Source of the DNA: Blastobasis lacticolella
Lineage: Eukaryota; Arthropoda; Insecta; Lepidoptera; Blastobasidae
Assembly: GCA_905147135.1 (NCBI GenBank)
Contig: LR990053.1
Location: 14,024,501-14,088,500, forward strand
Direction of reading: 5' to 3'
DNA: 64,000 nucleotides
Part shown: piece by piece, positions 1 to 11,167 of the stretch
Numbering within the stretch: position 1 is the stretch's first letter
Layout of the letters: each line of letters starts with the position of its first letter
The notes under the pieces: model-generated
Told to the model about the DNA's origin: nothing
Databases searched by the model: none
The model's input: the letters and a program-made list of their open reading frames with translations, nothing else
Program-made: the position numbers and the translations under genes

Positions 1-285
1 TGAACGATAAGCCTTATAGAATTTAAATAAGATCTTGCTTGTTTAAATGCGCGATAACATTTTTTTGTTTCTAATAACGGCATGAAGCTTAGCACCGTAT
101 AAATGTCCACATACTACCTATTGTAATGGGATACTAGTCGCGCGAGACCGCTGTTCGTTTAATTTTTCCCACTGTTTGATGCGGCGATCGGAACTCTCGA
201 TTGTCTGTAAACATTGTCGATGTTCGACGAACGCGCGCAATTGACAAGGCGATGATGTTGTTGCTAACTGATCTGATTAGTTATC

Positions 286-400
286 TGCATCATCATGATC
301 TCAGCCGTAGGACGTCCACTGCTGACACCGATCGACTCTGAGCCGTATACCCAATCCATCGTCCCTACGATCTTCATGTCCATCTCATGGCACGCTCACT
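286..400 (-). repeat. RTE-type LINE 3' end, decayed
   Basis: Read on the minus strand, this stretch ends in a GATGATG-type tail, preceded by the short 3'-terminal block seen in the clearer RTE copies at 9.6, 37.2 and 42.6 kb (CCACTGCTG...CATCATCAT on the plus strand). No open frame survives. The assignment rests on tail similarity only. Confidence 0.45.
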
Positions 401-1630
401 AGATTAATATTTAGAAAATAATCACTAACCATTAATCTCGATTTGATCACGATGTAGATATTGCTATAAAATAAAAGGACGACTTTCATTTTCAATTCCG
501 AACGTATCTACGCCCAAAGGCTCCGTGACAACCCCATATTACTCCTATCTCAACTTTCTCTCCGAGGCAGATATCGCCGATGTCAGTCAATCGGATGCAA
601 ATGTATTCCTCTAGACAGCCTATAGCAACCGTTTTAAATATGGGTGTAAACTTGGTCGAAATGACATTGATATTCCGCCCCTCCCTCTGGCGATATTAAC
701 AATGAACTGCGCGGGGGAAGGTGACCCTTCGCTTACCTTTTGCGACACTGGTTCCCCTTGAGCGATTCGCCTGTCAATTGGCTTGTCAACCAATGAATTA
801 ACGCGATCAGTAATGGCGTCAACATTGTTTTCAATGACATTGTTCCATTGGTTAAGTCAACACGCACAGAGTCCCCCTCCGGCGCCTGACTGGTTTAACA
901 AGAGCGGACTCATTAGCCGAGTCTCAGAACAACTCATAATTTAATAGCGTGCCACCAACATATTTCAAGTCGCCGGTAGCTGGTTGCTGTTGCAACGGAA
1001 TTTTTATAAATATCCCCCTGATTAAAGATTAATAGTGTTCAAATTGAAGTTTGTATCAGCATTTGTCGTAAATAAGTAAGTTAATGTCGATAAAGTGGGC
1101 CGTTTTGTAATACTTAAATCGAGTTTTTAGCTATGGAATGGTTATTCTATGGAGAGTTTGAAATTGTAACTGTTACTTTTACGAAAAAGTCAATAATATT
1201 TAGGCAAAAATCTATCATTTTTGTTTTACAATCGGCGCATGTTAGCTACCTTACTTATCTATTACTTACCGATATTATATTACCTATTGACTTGAAGTGA
1301 ATTATTTCCTACCACGAGTGACCCAGGTAAACACTTGATCTCCACTCTAACTGCGTTCAGGCCAATAAAGATTTTATCTTTAGTGGGAACAAATGTAAAT
1401 GATCGACGCACCCTTAGATGGACGCTCCTACCTTTGGCAATAGGCACATTCTTTATCATTGCTTCATCTGCATACCTCCTGACATTTCTGTGCGTACAGT
1501 AATAAACATATATCCGTCTTCTTCAAGGTATTTCGATTAAATTGTTGTAGATACGAGTGTCTATTCAGTAAAGTAGCGTAGAGGTCCAATGAAGTCATTG
1601 CGACATTCCTACTGTGTAGTTCCGCTGTAT
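401..1630. other. Unassigned non-coding DNA
   Basis: AT-rich sequence with a moderately GC-rich patch at about 690-900. No open frame over 60 codons, no repeat family recognised from elsewhere in the window, and no splice-bounded exon could be supported. Confidence 0.5.
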
Positions 1631-1647
1631 TAGTAAGAAATATCTAT

Positions 1648-1849
1648 CCATTGTAATGAAACCTGCACATTCAGGCGACTGAATGTGTTCCCATGATCCA
1701 ATCTGGTCAGGTTCCCCTGATATCAGATGGCAATCGCTTCAATGTAATTAACTGTTCTGCCAAATCCTGGATGGTGGTCAAAGCGGACTCTCGCGCGCAA
1801 GACCGCAACCAGGATAATAATGCTACAATGGTTATTATTTTTAAGTATT
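1648..1849 (+). repeat. SINE family B, 5'-truncated, with 17-bp target duplication
   Basis: Contains the family B body (AAACCTGCACATTCAGGCGA block and CCAATCTGGTCAGG block) and the 3' part with GCGGACTCTCGCGCGC, but lacks the tRNA-like head. The identical 17-mer TAGTAAGAAATATCTAT lies immediately outside at 1631-1647 and 1850-1866. That is the target-site duplication expected of LINE-driven retrotransposition with 5' truncation. Confidence 0.8.
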
Positions 1850-1866
1850 TAGTAAGAAATATCTAT

Positions 1867-2574
1867 TGACTGAGAATAATGTTCTTATTTTACTACTTTT
1901 TCTCTCAGCATGTATCACATGTAGACGTACAGCTGAACCTTAACGGCCACTCCTCTCCATTGACTCCCCGTCCTGAGCCATATAGTTCCACCTTATCTTA
2001 GAAAACAGCAAACACTGCTCCAAGAGGCTCTAAAATTAGCTGGAAACCCTAACCTCCCAGAACACGCTGAATTCACAAATCCTCCTCATTAACGCTTCAA
2101 GTCGCGACACCCATCAAACCAGACTGCACGTGACCTGCTGGCGGCAGCTTTGATATGGATGAGGTGTGGAAGACGGAGTGGAATTCTAGACTTCCTAAAA
2201 CTATGGGAGTGATTGTTAACGAGTAAGTATCGAGCTCTATAAGCAAAATTCCGAACAGTTTCCCAGCAATGTTTCACAAACCCTTACATGAAGAAACATG
2301 TCACATGAATATAAATAATGGCTGCCATATGCTTCGTGGGGTAATAAAGAATGGTGTGTGAGTTAATCGAGACAATCGAACTCTATTCGAATACGTGCAA
2401 CTCGCGGAAACAGAATCGATTTCGAAACAATCGAGTGGCGATGTTGGGCTTACATTTCGCCGGCCGTATTTCATAATGTCATCGTACGCTGCTTAAGTTT
2501 AATGTATGGCTTTAAGGCGAAGTGGGTGCATATTTGCTAGCAACAGCTATTTACAAATATCTAGAAGGAAACAA
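1867..2574. other. Unassigned non-coding DNA
   Basis: No coding exon or recognised repeat. The longest open frame (62 codons, minus strand, 2089-2277) has no recognisable motif. Confidence 0.45.
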
Positions 2575-2710
2575 CCCAAGAGGTCCCGGGTTCGATTCCC
2601 GGTCGGGCAGAAATTGAAATGATGAATTTTAATTTCTGTTGAAATAATTTTGTTTGTTAAGTTAATTAGTTGTATAATAAGTATGTAATTAAAAGTATAT
2701 AAGTAGTTTA
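2575..2710 (+). repeat. tRNA-Gly-like SINE (family G), partial
   Basis: A B-box-like CCCGGGTTCGATTCCCGG motif is followed by GGGCAGAAATTGAAATGATG and a tail with AAAAGTATATAAGTAGTTTA. The same order and wording occurs on the minus strand of the copy at 15058-15320. The 5' half is missing or degraded, and family A begins directly at the 3' side, so this copy was probably interrupted. Confidence 0.7.
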
Positions 2711-2975
2711 TGGCCGTGTGGTGTCCGGCAGAGTAGAATAGCACCAACACTTTACACTCATGGGTGTCGTACAAGGCGACTAATGTTTTCGAGGCAAAAA
2801 ATCAAGTAGTCTCCGTAGTCTGGAAAATGGGCAGCAGCATTTTTCAATGTTATATTTAAACACTGCGATCTCCAACCCGCCTGCCAAGCGTGGAGATTAT
2901 GGCACTAACCTCCCCTTTCGTGGGAGAGGCCCTAAGTCCTGCAGTGGACTGTTACGGGCTGTGATGATGAAGCAA
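2711..2975 (+). repeat. SINE-like repeat family A, near full length
   Basis: Begins TGGCCGTGTGGTGTCCGGCA and runs through TGGGTGTCGTACAAGGCGAC, AAAATGGGCAGCAGC and GGAGATTATGGCA to CCTGCAGTGGACTGTTACGG with a GTGATGATGA end. At least seven further copies or fragments lie in the window (6.2, 28.9, 33.1, 44.7/46.0, 47.0, 53.3 and 57.6 kb). No open frame is conserved between copies, so it is treated as a non-coding interspersed repeat. Confidence 0.8.
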
Positions 2976-3124
2976 CAACACACAAACACAACCAAATACT
3001 TAACTAACTAAAACTAGGTTGATCTAAAACTAAATAAAACGATGAAACTAATGTGTCCAAAATGCTGGCGGCATTGCCACGTTATCTAGTAGTTACAAAT
3101 ATCGACATATGTAGAAGTTAATAA

Positions 3125-3402
3125 TCTTGTCCCCTGCACCTGCATCAGCCCTAGTCCCCTGCACCAGCGCCTATGCACCCTGTCATCGCATCCAGAATCC
3201 AACTACAAATCGTCATTCCACCTGTCCGGTAAGCGCCCTACAATGCAGAGTCGCGGTCTCCACTCAAGAACTCGTTTACCCCAGCTGTTGTCGGTTTTTC
3301 GGCAAATATGGCCACCACCACTTGAGTTTATTAATGTCGGTAACTTTGGTGGTCTGTCGGATTCCTATCATACTTCGCCTTAACACAGAGTTAGTTCTCT
3401 AA
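3125..3402 (-). pseudogene. RTE-type LINE, decayed C-terminal coding remnant
   Basis: Minus-strand translation gives the order RQTTKVTDINKLKWWW, then VETATLHC and GFWMR. This parallels RTKVTDIALRIARLKWQW, LEWRPRTGR and SWMR in the better copy at 42.2-42.7 kb. Several in-frame stops and frame changes show it is dead. The 91-codon open frame on the opposite strand is a shadow. Confidence 0.6.
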
Positions 3403-3672
3403 AACATTTATTTGCATTTGGCCCGTAAGTCTGTACATTCGTTCATTGTGATACGTAACCACGACAGACACTGGAATTATGTAAATTAGCCCATAGAGAT
3501 ATGTCCTGGCACAAACTAGCAAGTAGAGTACCTACTTAGAAATGTCTCAGTGGTGTTTAACACGGCATACATTGTAGGGTATGTGGAACCAGTTTGAAAT
3601 GTGTCTCTGTTAATACTTACTATGAAATTGGAGCTATTTTCCAGTAGATAATCGAAATGAATAATAATATCT
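3403..3672. other. Unassigned non-coding DNA
   Basis: AT-rich; nothing recognised. Confidence 0.4.
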
Positions 3673-4116
3673 CGCCGCCGGATGGTTAAATTAGCCGTTT
3701 AGTTAAACGGAATTCTAAATTCATTATCTTTGAAAGTACAACTAGTGTCAAATAACTTGGCGGGTCACGTGGTTCGACTTGCTTAGTAGGCGATTACCTG
3801 TGCAAAATCCCCTCCACTGCCATTTGACAAGTCTCTTCTTTCATGACGCGGATGATAACGTCTAATGAACGACAATGCAACGAGTTTACGGAGCTAAACC
3901 TATCCTAACCAGTTTAACATAAAATGATAAATAGTTTGCATTAGGTTTTAATTCGGTTAGGCGTTGTGACAATGCATGTCGGAGCTACGTAAACGTGGTG
4001 CAATGCATGGACATGAAAGTTCATGAATTTGGCATTTCGTTCAATTACAGAACTTCACGCTCTTGCTTAACAAGCTAGCCGTTTAATTAACCGGCTAGTT
4101 TAACCATCCGGCGGCG
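3673..4116. mobile_element. MITE-like element with about 38-bp terminal inverted repeats
   Basis: The left end CGCCGCCGGATGGTTAAA is mirrored at the right end TTTAACCATCCGGCGGCG. The pairing extends about 38 bp inward with a few mismatches (GCCGTTTAGTTAAACGG against CCGTTTAATTAACCGG). The 444-bp body has no coding capacity. A target-site duplication is not obvious, so the superfamily is left open. Confidence 0.75.
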
Positions 4117-4189
4117 AAAATAGTTCTTAGTATTTTATACCACTAAGGTGGCAAACAAGCTTTCGGGCCTGCCTGATCATATGCAGTCA

Positions 4190-4345
4190 CCGCAGCCTTA
4201 GCGTAAGCATTTTCACCCCTTTCTTGAAGAACTCCATGTTGTACTCTCAGTAAAAACTTGTCCAGGTAGTTCATTCCACAATCGTAGGAGCATGTTCCTT
4301 TGAAACCGCGCAATTCGCGACTTATTTGGCTTCAAGACGTGAGGA
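4190..4345 (-). pseudogene. CR1/Jockey-like LINE C-terminal remnant
   Basis: The minus strand encodes ARFQRNMLLRLWNELPGQVF, then after a frame change YNMEFFKKGVKML. This is the LWNxLPxxVF...YNxxxFKxxV pattern at the C-terminus of many non-LTR retrotransposon polyproteins. One frameshift and one stop make it non-functional. Confidence 0.6.
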
Positions 4346-4819
4346 TGAACTCCCTATCGATGGCGAGAGGTGCGTAGATAGAATGTAGCTGTAGGCAACG
4401 AAAAAAAAATTAGTAAAAAATTTTCTTTAGACATAAGTCCTCAGTACCAATATAAATATAACGATGTATATATTTAAACTCTATTACAAAGGCGAACACT
4501 TCAGGTAATTTTAGAATCCAGGCATTGATTTTCTCTCTCTCTCCATGCCCGTTCCTCCAAACAAACCAGTCAATGGCTTAAATTCTTTATGAATGAGCTC
4601 CACCGTTATCTCACGCATCTGAAATAATCTAATCTCGTGTCCAAAGGTCGTTTGAAAATAAGATTTCGTCTAATTAAAACACAAAGATTACAAGTTCACG
4701 TGCCAAAAGTGCGTTCACCTTGCTCTGGACGTCAAACGGACTGTACAGGATGGATCTTAAAACTACGATTATTTATTTCGTAGGTCAAAGCTTCGGTGGC
4801 CTAGTTACAGCGTCGGTGG
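4346..4819. other. Unassigned non-coding DNA
   Basis: AT-rich; no exon or repeat recognised. Confidence 0.4.
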
Positions 4820-5045
4820 CCTGTTTTTTTTTGCATGGTTTTGCATTGGACCTCGTCTCACCTGATTGAAAGCGAGGATTAGGTCGAAGATGTAGCATGT
4901 GTATAAGATACCTATTCACTCTTGATTTGAAGACCCCAAGGTTGTACTTAGGAACAGTGACGCAGGCAGAAAGTTCCAGTCCATAGCAGCGCGCATGAAA
5001 AAAGTGGATGTCAAACGAGATAGTGGAACATTACGTCTACCATAT
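4820..5045 (-). pseudogene. CR1/Jockey-like LINE C-terminus with A-rich 3' end
   Basis: Minus-strand translation reads RAAMDWNFLPASLFLSTTLG; a frame change then gives FKSRVNRYL-like residues, matching the family's WNxLPxSxF...FKxRVNRYL ending. The minus-strand 3' end runs into an A-rich tail (T-run on the plus strand at about 4825-4833). This is a 5'-truncated dead copy. Confidence 0.6.
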
Positions 5046-5179
5046 TATATGGATAACGATTTTAACCTGGTTGCATTGATGACTTGTGGGCCCACTACGA
5101 TGTCCCACTGGTAGGTCCACTAGTCATTTGCTATTTGCTCGTGGACCCAACGATATACAGTTGACCAGAATGCAGCGTA

Positions 5180-5275
5180 TTAATATGTTAAGGGTCCGAC
5201 TCGTAAGCGAGAGATCCCTCGGGTTCGATCCCCAGTGCCACCAACCCATGTACCAATTATTTTTTTGAGAAGCGA
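5180..5275 (+). repeat. SINE family B, tRNA-like head only
   Basis: Shows CCGACTCGTAAGCGAGAG followed by a B-box-like GGGTTCGATCCCCAGTGCC and CATGTACCAATTATTTTT, the same order as the head of the complete copy at 39.0 kb. The SINE body is missing downstream. Confidence 0.65.
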
Positions 5276-5389
5276 AGAAAAATAGATTATAATGTCACGC
5301 CGTTTTCCCGTAGGGAGAGACAGAGGGCGTATGGAACGCCAGTTTAGGGCAATTTACAACTCCTGTTCGCATTCGCGGCTCCCCAGGTG

Positions 5390-5460
5390 TTGCAGGTGCC
5401 TATGGGCGGCGGTGATCACGCACCATCAGGTGTCCCGCTTGCTCGTTTGTTGTTATAAGT
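5390..5460 (+). repeat. Family C 3' end fragment
   Basis: Carries ATGGGCGGCGGTGATCACGC and ACCATCAGGTGTCCCGCTTG, the hallmark 3' block of family C. It is embedded in a spurious short open frame. Confidence 0.6.
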
Positions 5461-5484
5461 TTAACGTGGCTATCTGTGGCTGTG

Positions 5485-5605
5485 AGTATATGTCTGTGGT
5501 ATTGTAGCTCCCGAACCGATGGACATACTTGGATGCGGTTTTCTCTATTTAAAAGACAGTTTTATCGCAAGGGTTCTTAGCTTTCTTTGTTTAAAATCGA
5601 TTCTG
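5485..5605 (+). repeat. Family S repeat
   Basis: TCTGTGGTATTGTAGCTCCC, then CGAACCGATGGACATAC, GATGCGGTTTTC and AAAATCGATTC. The same order occurs at 11515-11645. No coding capacity. Confidence 0.65.
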
Positions 5606-6212
5606 TAAATTAGAAAAGTTTTGTGTTTAAGTAATCTTTGTCGTGGATTTTCCGACATTTTCTGTCGGTTAAGTTATTTATAAAAAATCTACAAACCCCA
5701 GCCTGTATATCTCCTAAAGCCGCGTTATCTCGGAATCCCGTCGGCCTCGCATATATCTCGTTGAATTAGTTCGATTACCAACTTTCACCGAAATCCTAAT
5801 TACAACGCCTACCTGAGCCAGTAAACTATGGATGTTTATTGGTGGCACTTCTATGAGAACGGTCACTCTTGGACACAGCTCGCACTTTAATTTGTATAAA
5901 GAGTTAATGAGTATAGTCATCGACGCTAGGCGGTGATTTTCGGAGACAGACCAGTGAACGATCGTCAAATAGTTTAGTAGTTCGATTTTGAACAAATATT
6001 TCAAACTTTAGTGTCTTTTGGATCTAATAACGTAAACCTACCTACTCGCAAAAATAATTATACAGTGTGGTAGAGGTACACGGCAACACAGCTGTATCAT
6101 TTTTGATACAAGGTTTGTGGTGCGAAGGATGTAGAATCATGAAATTTAGGTGAAAAATTTAATTAACAAAAAAATTTTTGTCGAACCAAATAATATACAT
6201 ACGGATTCACAT
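5606..6212. other. Unassigned non-coding DNA
   Basis: One 96-codon minus-strand open frame (5714-6004) shows no recognisable domain and no splice context. Nothing else seen. Confidence 0.4.
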
Positions 6213-6460
6213 TAACAGCCCATACGGTCCACTGATGGACCTGATCCTCTTCCATGTCCATGAAGAGTTTTGCCATAATCTCCACGTTTAACAGGCGGGT
6301 TGGAGATCGCAGTGATTAAAATACAGAACAGAAATGCTTCTACCAATTTCCTTCTGGTCTGAGGAGGTCTTAGCTAGTTCGCCTCTCAGAAATAGTATCC
6401 TTGCACGTCACCCGTAAGTCGAATGGATAGGTGCTATTCTACTTCGCCGGACACCACACA
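6213..6460 (-). repeat. SINE-like repeat family A
   Basis: Minus-strand copy. On the plus strand it runs from the 3' end (CCCATACGGTCCACTG) through GCCATAATCTCCACG and GGCGGGTTGGAGATCGCAGT to GTGCTATTCTAC and GCCGGACACCACAC. The middle is diverged. Confidence 0.7.
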
Positions 6461-6559
6461 GACGTACATGTACAGATTAATAAATCTTCATCGATAGGGT
6501 TCATCCTCACATCTTAACTGTGCGGTTCCGAAAGACTCCTACGCACACTTAAGTTGATG

Positions 6560-6745
6560 GAATAAGCTCCCTGGATAATACAACATGGGGTTCTTCAAAA
6601 AAGGGATGAGGATGTTTTTACATGACAACACGGGAGTGATAGATACCCCTGTTATTACTCTTTGTAAATTCCATAGTCCATAGGCTGCATAACCTTACCA
6701 TCAGGCGGGCCTTAGGCTTGTTCGCCACCTTAGAGGTATAAAAAC
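6560..6745 (+). pseudogene. LINE C-terminus joined to a family C 3' end
   Basis: Plus-strand codons give YNMGFFKKGMRMFLHD, the FKxGV/M motif of the 4.2 kb remnant. The family C motif ACCATCAGGCGGGCC and TATAAAAA follow downstream. The order suggests that family C tails are 3' ends of this LINE lineage or of SINEs that borrow it. Confidence 0.55.
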
Positions 6746-8968
6746 TTCATTGCACACCTTTTCATAACAAAACAACAATTCGCAATTGTCGCGTAAAATA
6801 GAAAGATGTCTAAAAACCGCTATGTCGAACAGTGAACTGTGAAAATGCCTAACTGTACAGTACTTTACTCATAGAAGATAATAATTATACGTACTGTTAT
6901 TACAGTGCTATTTCACTCCATTCATGGATATGAGTATTATGCTTAGTTACCTAAATGTGTTAATAGTGTAGTTAATAGTTCACAATGTCTGTAAAACCAA
7001 TAGAATATAATAGAGGTGCAAGTCAAACGCGACTCTTAGTAACACAGCTTATTTGCGTAATTTCGCGCGAAATACTTGGACCGTGGGGACCAAAAGCACG
7101 CTTGTTGTATCGGGAACTTTGTAGTCATAATAAATCTATCCGTATTCGAATTCGACATGAAAGTTACGAACAGTTTGGTAGAGCCATAGAATAGAAATAA
7201 AATTAACTAAACAGTGAAGGTGGGTAACTTTCCGTTCTCTTTGGGTAGAGCCCTCATCTAATTCTCGCGAACCCGCCTCGAATGCGCCGTTCTTCAACTG
7301 TTTCATGGGATGAAATCAAAGAAATAAAACATAGGAGTCTGCTCACAGCTGAAGTCTTACATTTTGTTTAATTTTAATGGTGCATATAACGTGTCCAAAG
7401 GGACGCCTATAAGTTGTCAAATACTCATCCATAACCACTGCTATTGTCAAAAGAGGCTTTGGTCATCTTAATGTACTAGATTTTTGTAGTATGTTGCGAG
7501 CCGTTGCTGCAAATACCAATCGCGACGCATTGATGAGGTTTAGACGCACCCTTATACGAACAGTTGTGTCAGAAGAAGCAATTCGATACTGGAATGAGTC
7601 AAGCTAATAGGTAGAAAGCTACCTAAAGTAAAGACATCATGTCATTCACTACAGGCTATCAGACACTTAGCACTCTCGGTTTTATCAACAGATAGTCGAC
7701 CTTTTAGACTGACAGATATTACAGTTAACAGTCTTGCATTGTGTGAATAGCACAGTAACAACACATAAAATTAGCATAATAACACGCGAAATCGCTAAGC
7801 CACTATTCAGCAAACCCATAACAATAATATTGAAACGAAGCGAAAACCCATTAAAGGATTTGTGTTCCACATTTTGCTGCTCGGACGTGCAGATATGCAA
7901 TAAAATAGCAAAACGAATCGAGATTTATATGGCATAAGCTGTAACAATGACTTAGAATTTTGGAGAGAAAAGTCAGATTCGTAAATCGGAATTAATTTCT
8001 AATTCCTCCATTTTAAAGTTATGGTTATCGTGATGCGCCCACACCTTGCCACTCGAGACTACTAGCAACGATGTTCCGTACATTATCAATAGGAGCGGAT
8101 GGCATTATCGGATATTGTCCCGCTGTCTGGCATTTTTGGACGCGGTCTGGCTCTGCCTGGTATTGCTAAGCTCGTCGTTGTTCAAACCACTTTCGAGTTT
8201 ACTGACAAGGTCCATATTCCAAAGAGATCACATATCATTACAGGTAACTTACACAATCGTCTAGAGACTATAACAGGGTAATTTGTGTATCTTCCAGAAT
8301 ACTGCCTACAGGATTGCAAGCGTTAGTTAGGTTACCAAACCTCTTTCTAAAAGTTTGACCTAGTATGTCATGATTAATCTAAAGTAGAATAGGTACAATT
8401 TAATTAGAACTATTTTCTTTTGTAACAATTTCATCATCATACTCTCTTTAGTGTCCGGCAACGGCGACTGGCTTGTCTTGGCTTGGCGTATAATAGATAT
8501 AAAAATAACGTTTCCAAATCTGAATTTAGATATTATTCAAGTAGGCTTCTAGAATGCGTGAAATATACCTATTAGAACTAGACTATGAGCAGGCGTGTTC
8601 AATAAATTCAGTCATAACGACCAATTAGCTGAAGTATATCGTCTATAGGAAGTATTAGTTTGAGTTATTGTGGTGGAACGGAACAAATTTGATTACTATG
8701 TGCATAAATTAGATATATCCACTATTCTTCCAATAGCAGGACACAATCAGAAAAGTTATGGTTTTCCAGTTTAAAGACACGGATTCATTTATCATAATTT
8801 TGCTTGAAAAACGCCAAAGTGTAATTAAAATTTTGAATTTAATTTTTTATGTATTGGTGGATCCTAGTTACAAATTATGAGTTAATTGATTAGCCAGCAA
8901 TAGTTTATGGAAAATAAGGTCTCAAATATTTTTTTTCATATCAAGAATATACACGCGTTCTCTTTTAG
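6746..8968. other. Unassigned AT-rich DNA, 2.2 kb
   Basis: Several open frames of 60-72 codons on both strands overlap one another (for example 7685-7937 and 8046-8281). None has a known motif or credible splice sites. No repeat family from elsewhere was recognised. Confidence 0.45.
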
Positions 8969-8995
8969 CTGGATACTATAGGATACTATAGTATC

Positions 8996-9030
<35 letters not shown>
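8969..9030. repeat. Imperfect palindrome followed by (AT)15 microsatellite
   Basis: The arms CTGGATACTATA and TATAGTATCCAG flank a few bases at 8969-8998. A perfect AT dinucleotide run follows at 9001-9030. Confidence 0.85.
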
Positions 9031-9032
<2 letters not shown>

Positions 9033-9097
9033 GATAAGTCAGAGTACCTACTTCTCAAACCAAATCAAAGAAGTCCAAACTCAATGAAGTTAACCAA

Positions 9098-9180
9098 ATT
9101 AGGCTTACAAGATTTGTACTTTTAACATACACATACATTTTGTACAAGGTAATTTAAAAATTAAAAGCTTGTAAAAAGAG
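9098..9180 (+). repeat. Family H short repeat, diverged
   Basis: AATTAGGCTTACAAGATTTG and a later AAAAGCTTGTAAAAAG match the outline of the H copies at 9.95 and 15.0 kb. Short and diverged. Confidence 0.45.
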
Positions 9181-9586
9181 ACTCAGAGCCATATGAATTT
9201 ATTGTACTTACTTGGTCGCTTAACTTTTTATGATGCCGCTTATATCACGAGTATTCGAAAAATGTTATACTGTTTGGTATTAATCGTAGTATTCTGTTCT
9301 GTCCACATTCTTTTCATTCTTAACGTCATGATCAGATAAACCATCCCAATAAATCAAGTGAAATCTTTTCTACACCATATTAAATTTAAAACTAGATTTT
9401 GAATAACCGAATCAAATTTAATGACATTAGTAAGTAATAAACTCATGTTATCGATTATCATGATTGAGTGTTTTGCCTCTGGTAGCCCTTCTTGGATTTG
9501 GGATTTATTGAATAGATGTGAAATTATTCTATCTCGATTTATGTTAAATTCTGAACTATCTATCTATAAACTTGTACTAAAAACTG
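9181..9586. other. Unassigned non-coding DNA
   Basis: AT-rich; a 70-codon plus-strand open frame is unrecognised. Nothing else seen. Confidence 0.4.
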
Positions 9587-9862
9587 AACCATCATCATCA
9601 TATCAGCCGAAAAATGCCCTCTGCTGGGCATAGGCCTCCCCCAGAGATATCCACAAAGGCCGGTCCTGTGCCTTCCGCATCCAGCTGGTAGCTGCGATCT
9701 TTACCAAGTCGTTGGTCCACCTTATGGGAGGCCTACCCACGTTGCGTCTTCCGGTACATGGTCGCTACTGGAGAACTTTAAGGCCCCATTGGCCATCTGT
9801 TCTTCGAGCTATGTCCTCTGCCCACTGCCGCTTAGTCTGGCAATCCTTACTGAATAACCACA
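9587..9862 (-). pseudogene. RTE-type LINE 3' end with C-terminal coding remnant
   Basis: Minus-strand translation reads WAEDIARRTDGQWGLKVLQ, a stop, RPCTGRRNVGRPPIRWTNDL, KIAATSWMRKAQDRPLWISL and GEAYAQQ. It then ends in a GATGATGATG tail. It is close to the copy at 42.2-42.7 kb, which shares GRPP-RWT-DLV-IA-SWMR-AQDRP. One in-frame stop and heavy 5' truncation make it dead. Confidence 0.8.
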
Positions 9863-9951
9863 AAACAAAATTCCGTCTCCATAATCAGACCAGCTCCATG
9901 GTACTAGGTCGTCCAAGTTACATAAATATACCCAATTTCAGCGCCGAGAAG

Positions 9952-10190
9952 TAGGTCAAATTCGGCTTGCACGATTTTTTCCGAACATACATAGTTCCAT
10001 ACAAACATCATCATATCTTGGCGTTAAATCCAGGTTGCGTTCCCACGCAACACGCAGGGGCCCGGGGTCCGCCTTCCTGCTTTTCTTAATCCACTTCGCT
10101 CGGTCTTCGGTATCCTTACTGGTGAGTCCATTGGCACGCATGTCACATAGTTATATACAAACATTGTAAGTTAAATAAAAGCTTGCAATA
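9952..10190 (+). repeat. Family H repeat interrupted by an RTE2 insertion
   Basis: The left part has GGTCAAATTCGGCTTGCACG and the right part has CATTGTAAGTTAAATAAAAG and GCTTGCAATAAAAC. These resume the order seen uninterrupted (minus strand) at 14960-15035. The intervening 10009-10145 is an RTE2 fragment. Confidence 0.65.
10009..10145 (-). pseudogene. RTE2 LINE C-terminal fragment with flanking direct repeats
   Basis: Minus-strand translation gives MRANGLTSKDTEDRAKWIKK, SRKADPGP and NLDLTPR, followed by a GATATGATGATG tail. The same family is at 24.03-24.2 kb. Imperfect 19-bp direct repeats (CATAGTTnnATACAAACAT, two mismatches) at 9990-10008 and 10146-10164 look like its target duplication. 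Confidence 0.75.
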
Positions 10191-10848
10191 AAACTTCTCG
10201 ATATCGACGCAAACCTAGTCGCCAATCGGCGCAAACGCCGGTGGGTGATTGTCTTCAAATAGCCCACATTTATTTCTGTGAGCAACGTGTTCGACTGTTG
10301 CTATTTATACAATCACAATAGAATTTCGAGCTGACTCCGCTACGGATTAGGGCTACGGGATGTTGCAAAAGGTTTTTGCAGTTTTTCGCTTTTTTTTTAA
10401 TGAATCTCAGCTCTGTAATGAAGTCCCAAACCAGGGAACTAAAAAGTTGTACGTGTGAGTTAGGTAGCTGATACTTTTTTCGATATATGCCTACTTATTT
10501 AAGAAACATAGTGACAGCGACCCGAAATAGAAATTACTATCTATACATAGAGAAAAAAAAATACTAACGGTATAGGTACAACTGCCCGACAGAAAAAATC
10601 TGATAACCTAAACATACCGGACCAAGTTATACATATTCAAATGTTTTCTAAACTAGTAAACCTATTTCAATGAAATAAAGCTAAATTAAATAAATAAACA
10701 AATAATTTCTTAATTTATCACATAATTACAGCTTATTTATTACAAGTGAAATATGACACAACACACGCGAACGAAGTCGCTTCTGCTCGGCCGAGAATGG
10801 TGGCTGCAACGTCTACCTCTTGGCAGGGTTCATTGCAGGAATATAAAA
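10191..10848. other. Unassigned non-coding DNA
   Basis: AT-rich; nothing recognised. Confidence 0.4.
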
Positions 10849-10884
10849 TTTTATGCATGTTGAACCCTATCAACATGCATAAAA
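10849..10884. repeat. Perfect 15-bp-stem hairpin
   Basis: TTTTATGCATGTTGA at 10849-10863 pairs perfectly with TCAACATGCATAAAA at 10870-10884 across a 6-nt loop. Its role is unknown. Confidence 0.85.
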
Positions 10885-10894
10885 TATTGTTATA

Positions 10895-10985
10895 ATCAGG
10901 AGTAAACTGGTCAAAGCAGAGACCAGGCCCACGCGCGAGGAAGCACAAATAGGATATTGAAGCCAAGATTATGAGATGATGAGAG
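10895..10985 (+). repeat. SINE family B 3' tail
   Basis: AGACCAGGCCCACGCGCGAG, then GCACAAATAGGATATTGAAG and GATGATGAGA. This matches the family B tail (GACCCCGGGCCC...CAACCGGGATATTAACGCCA). The head and body are absent. Confidence 0.6.
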
Positions 10986-11167
10986 CTGAGCTGAAATTAT
11001 GTAGTATGCTATAGTAGCTTAAACAGAAACAAAAGGTATACATCCTGTATAAAGTGAACGTAATCGCTACCTACTATTTCCACGAAATAATTGTACTAAA
11101 ATAAATAGCTAACATTTGAACGTTATTTTGTAGCAATCGAAGGACTAGACGAACAAGGCTAGACTAA

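Noticed and set aside
3127..3402. 91-codon plus-strand frame
   Set aside because: The opposite strand carries a decayed RTE coding remnant, of which this is the shadow.
5714..6004. 96-codon minus-strand frame
   Set aside because: No motif or splice context; expected by chance at this length.
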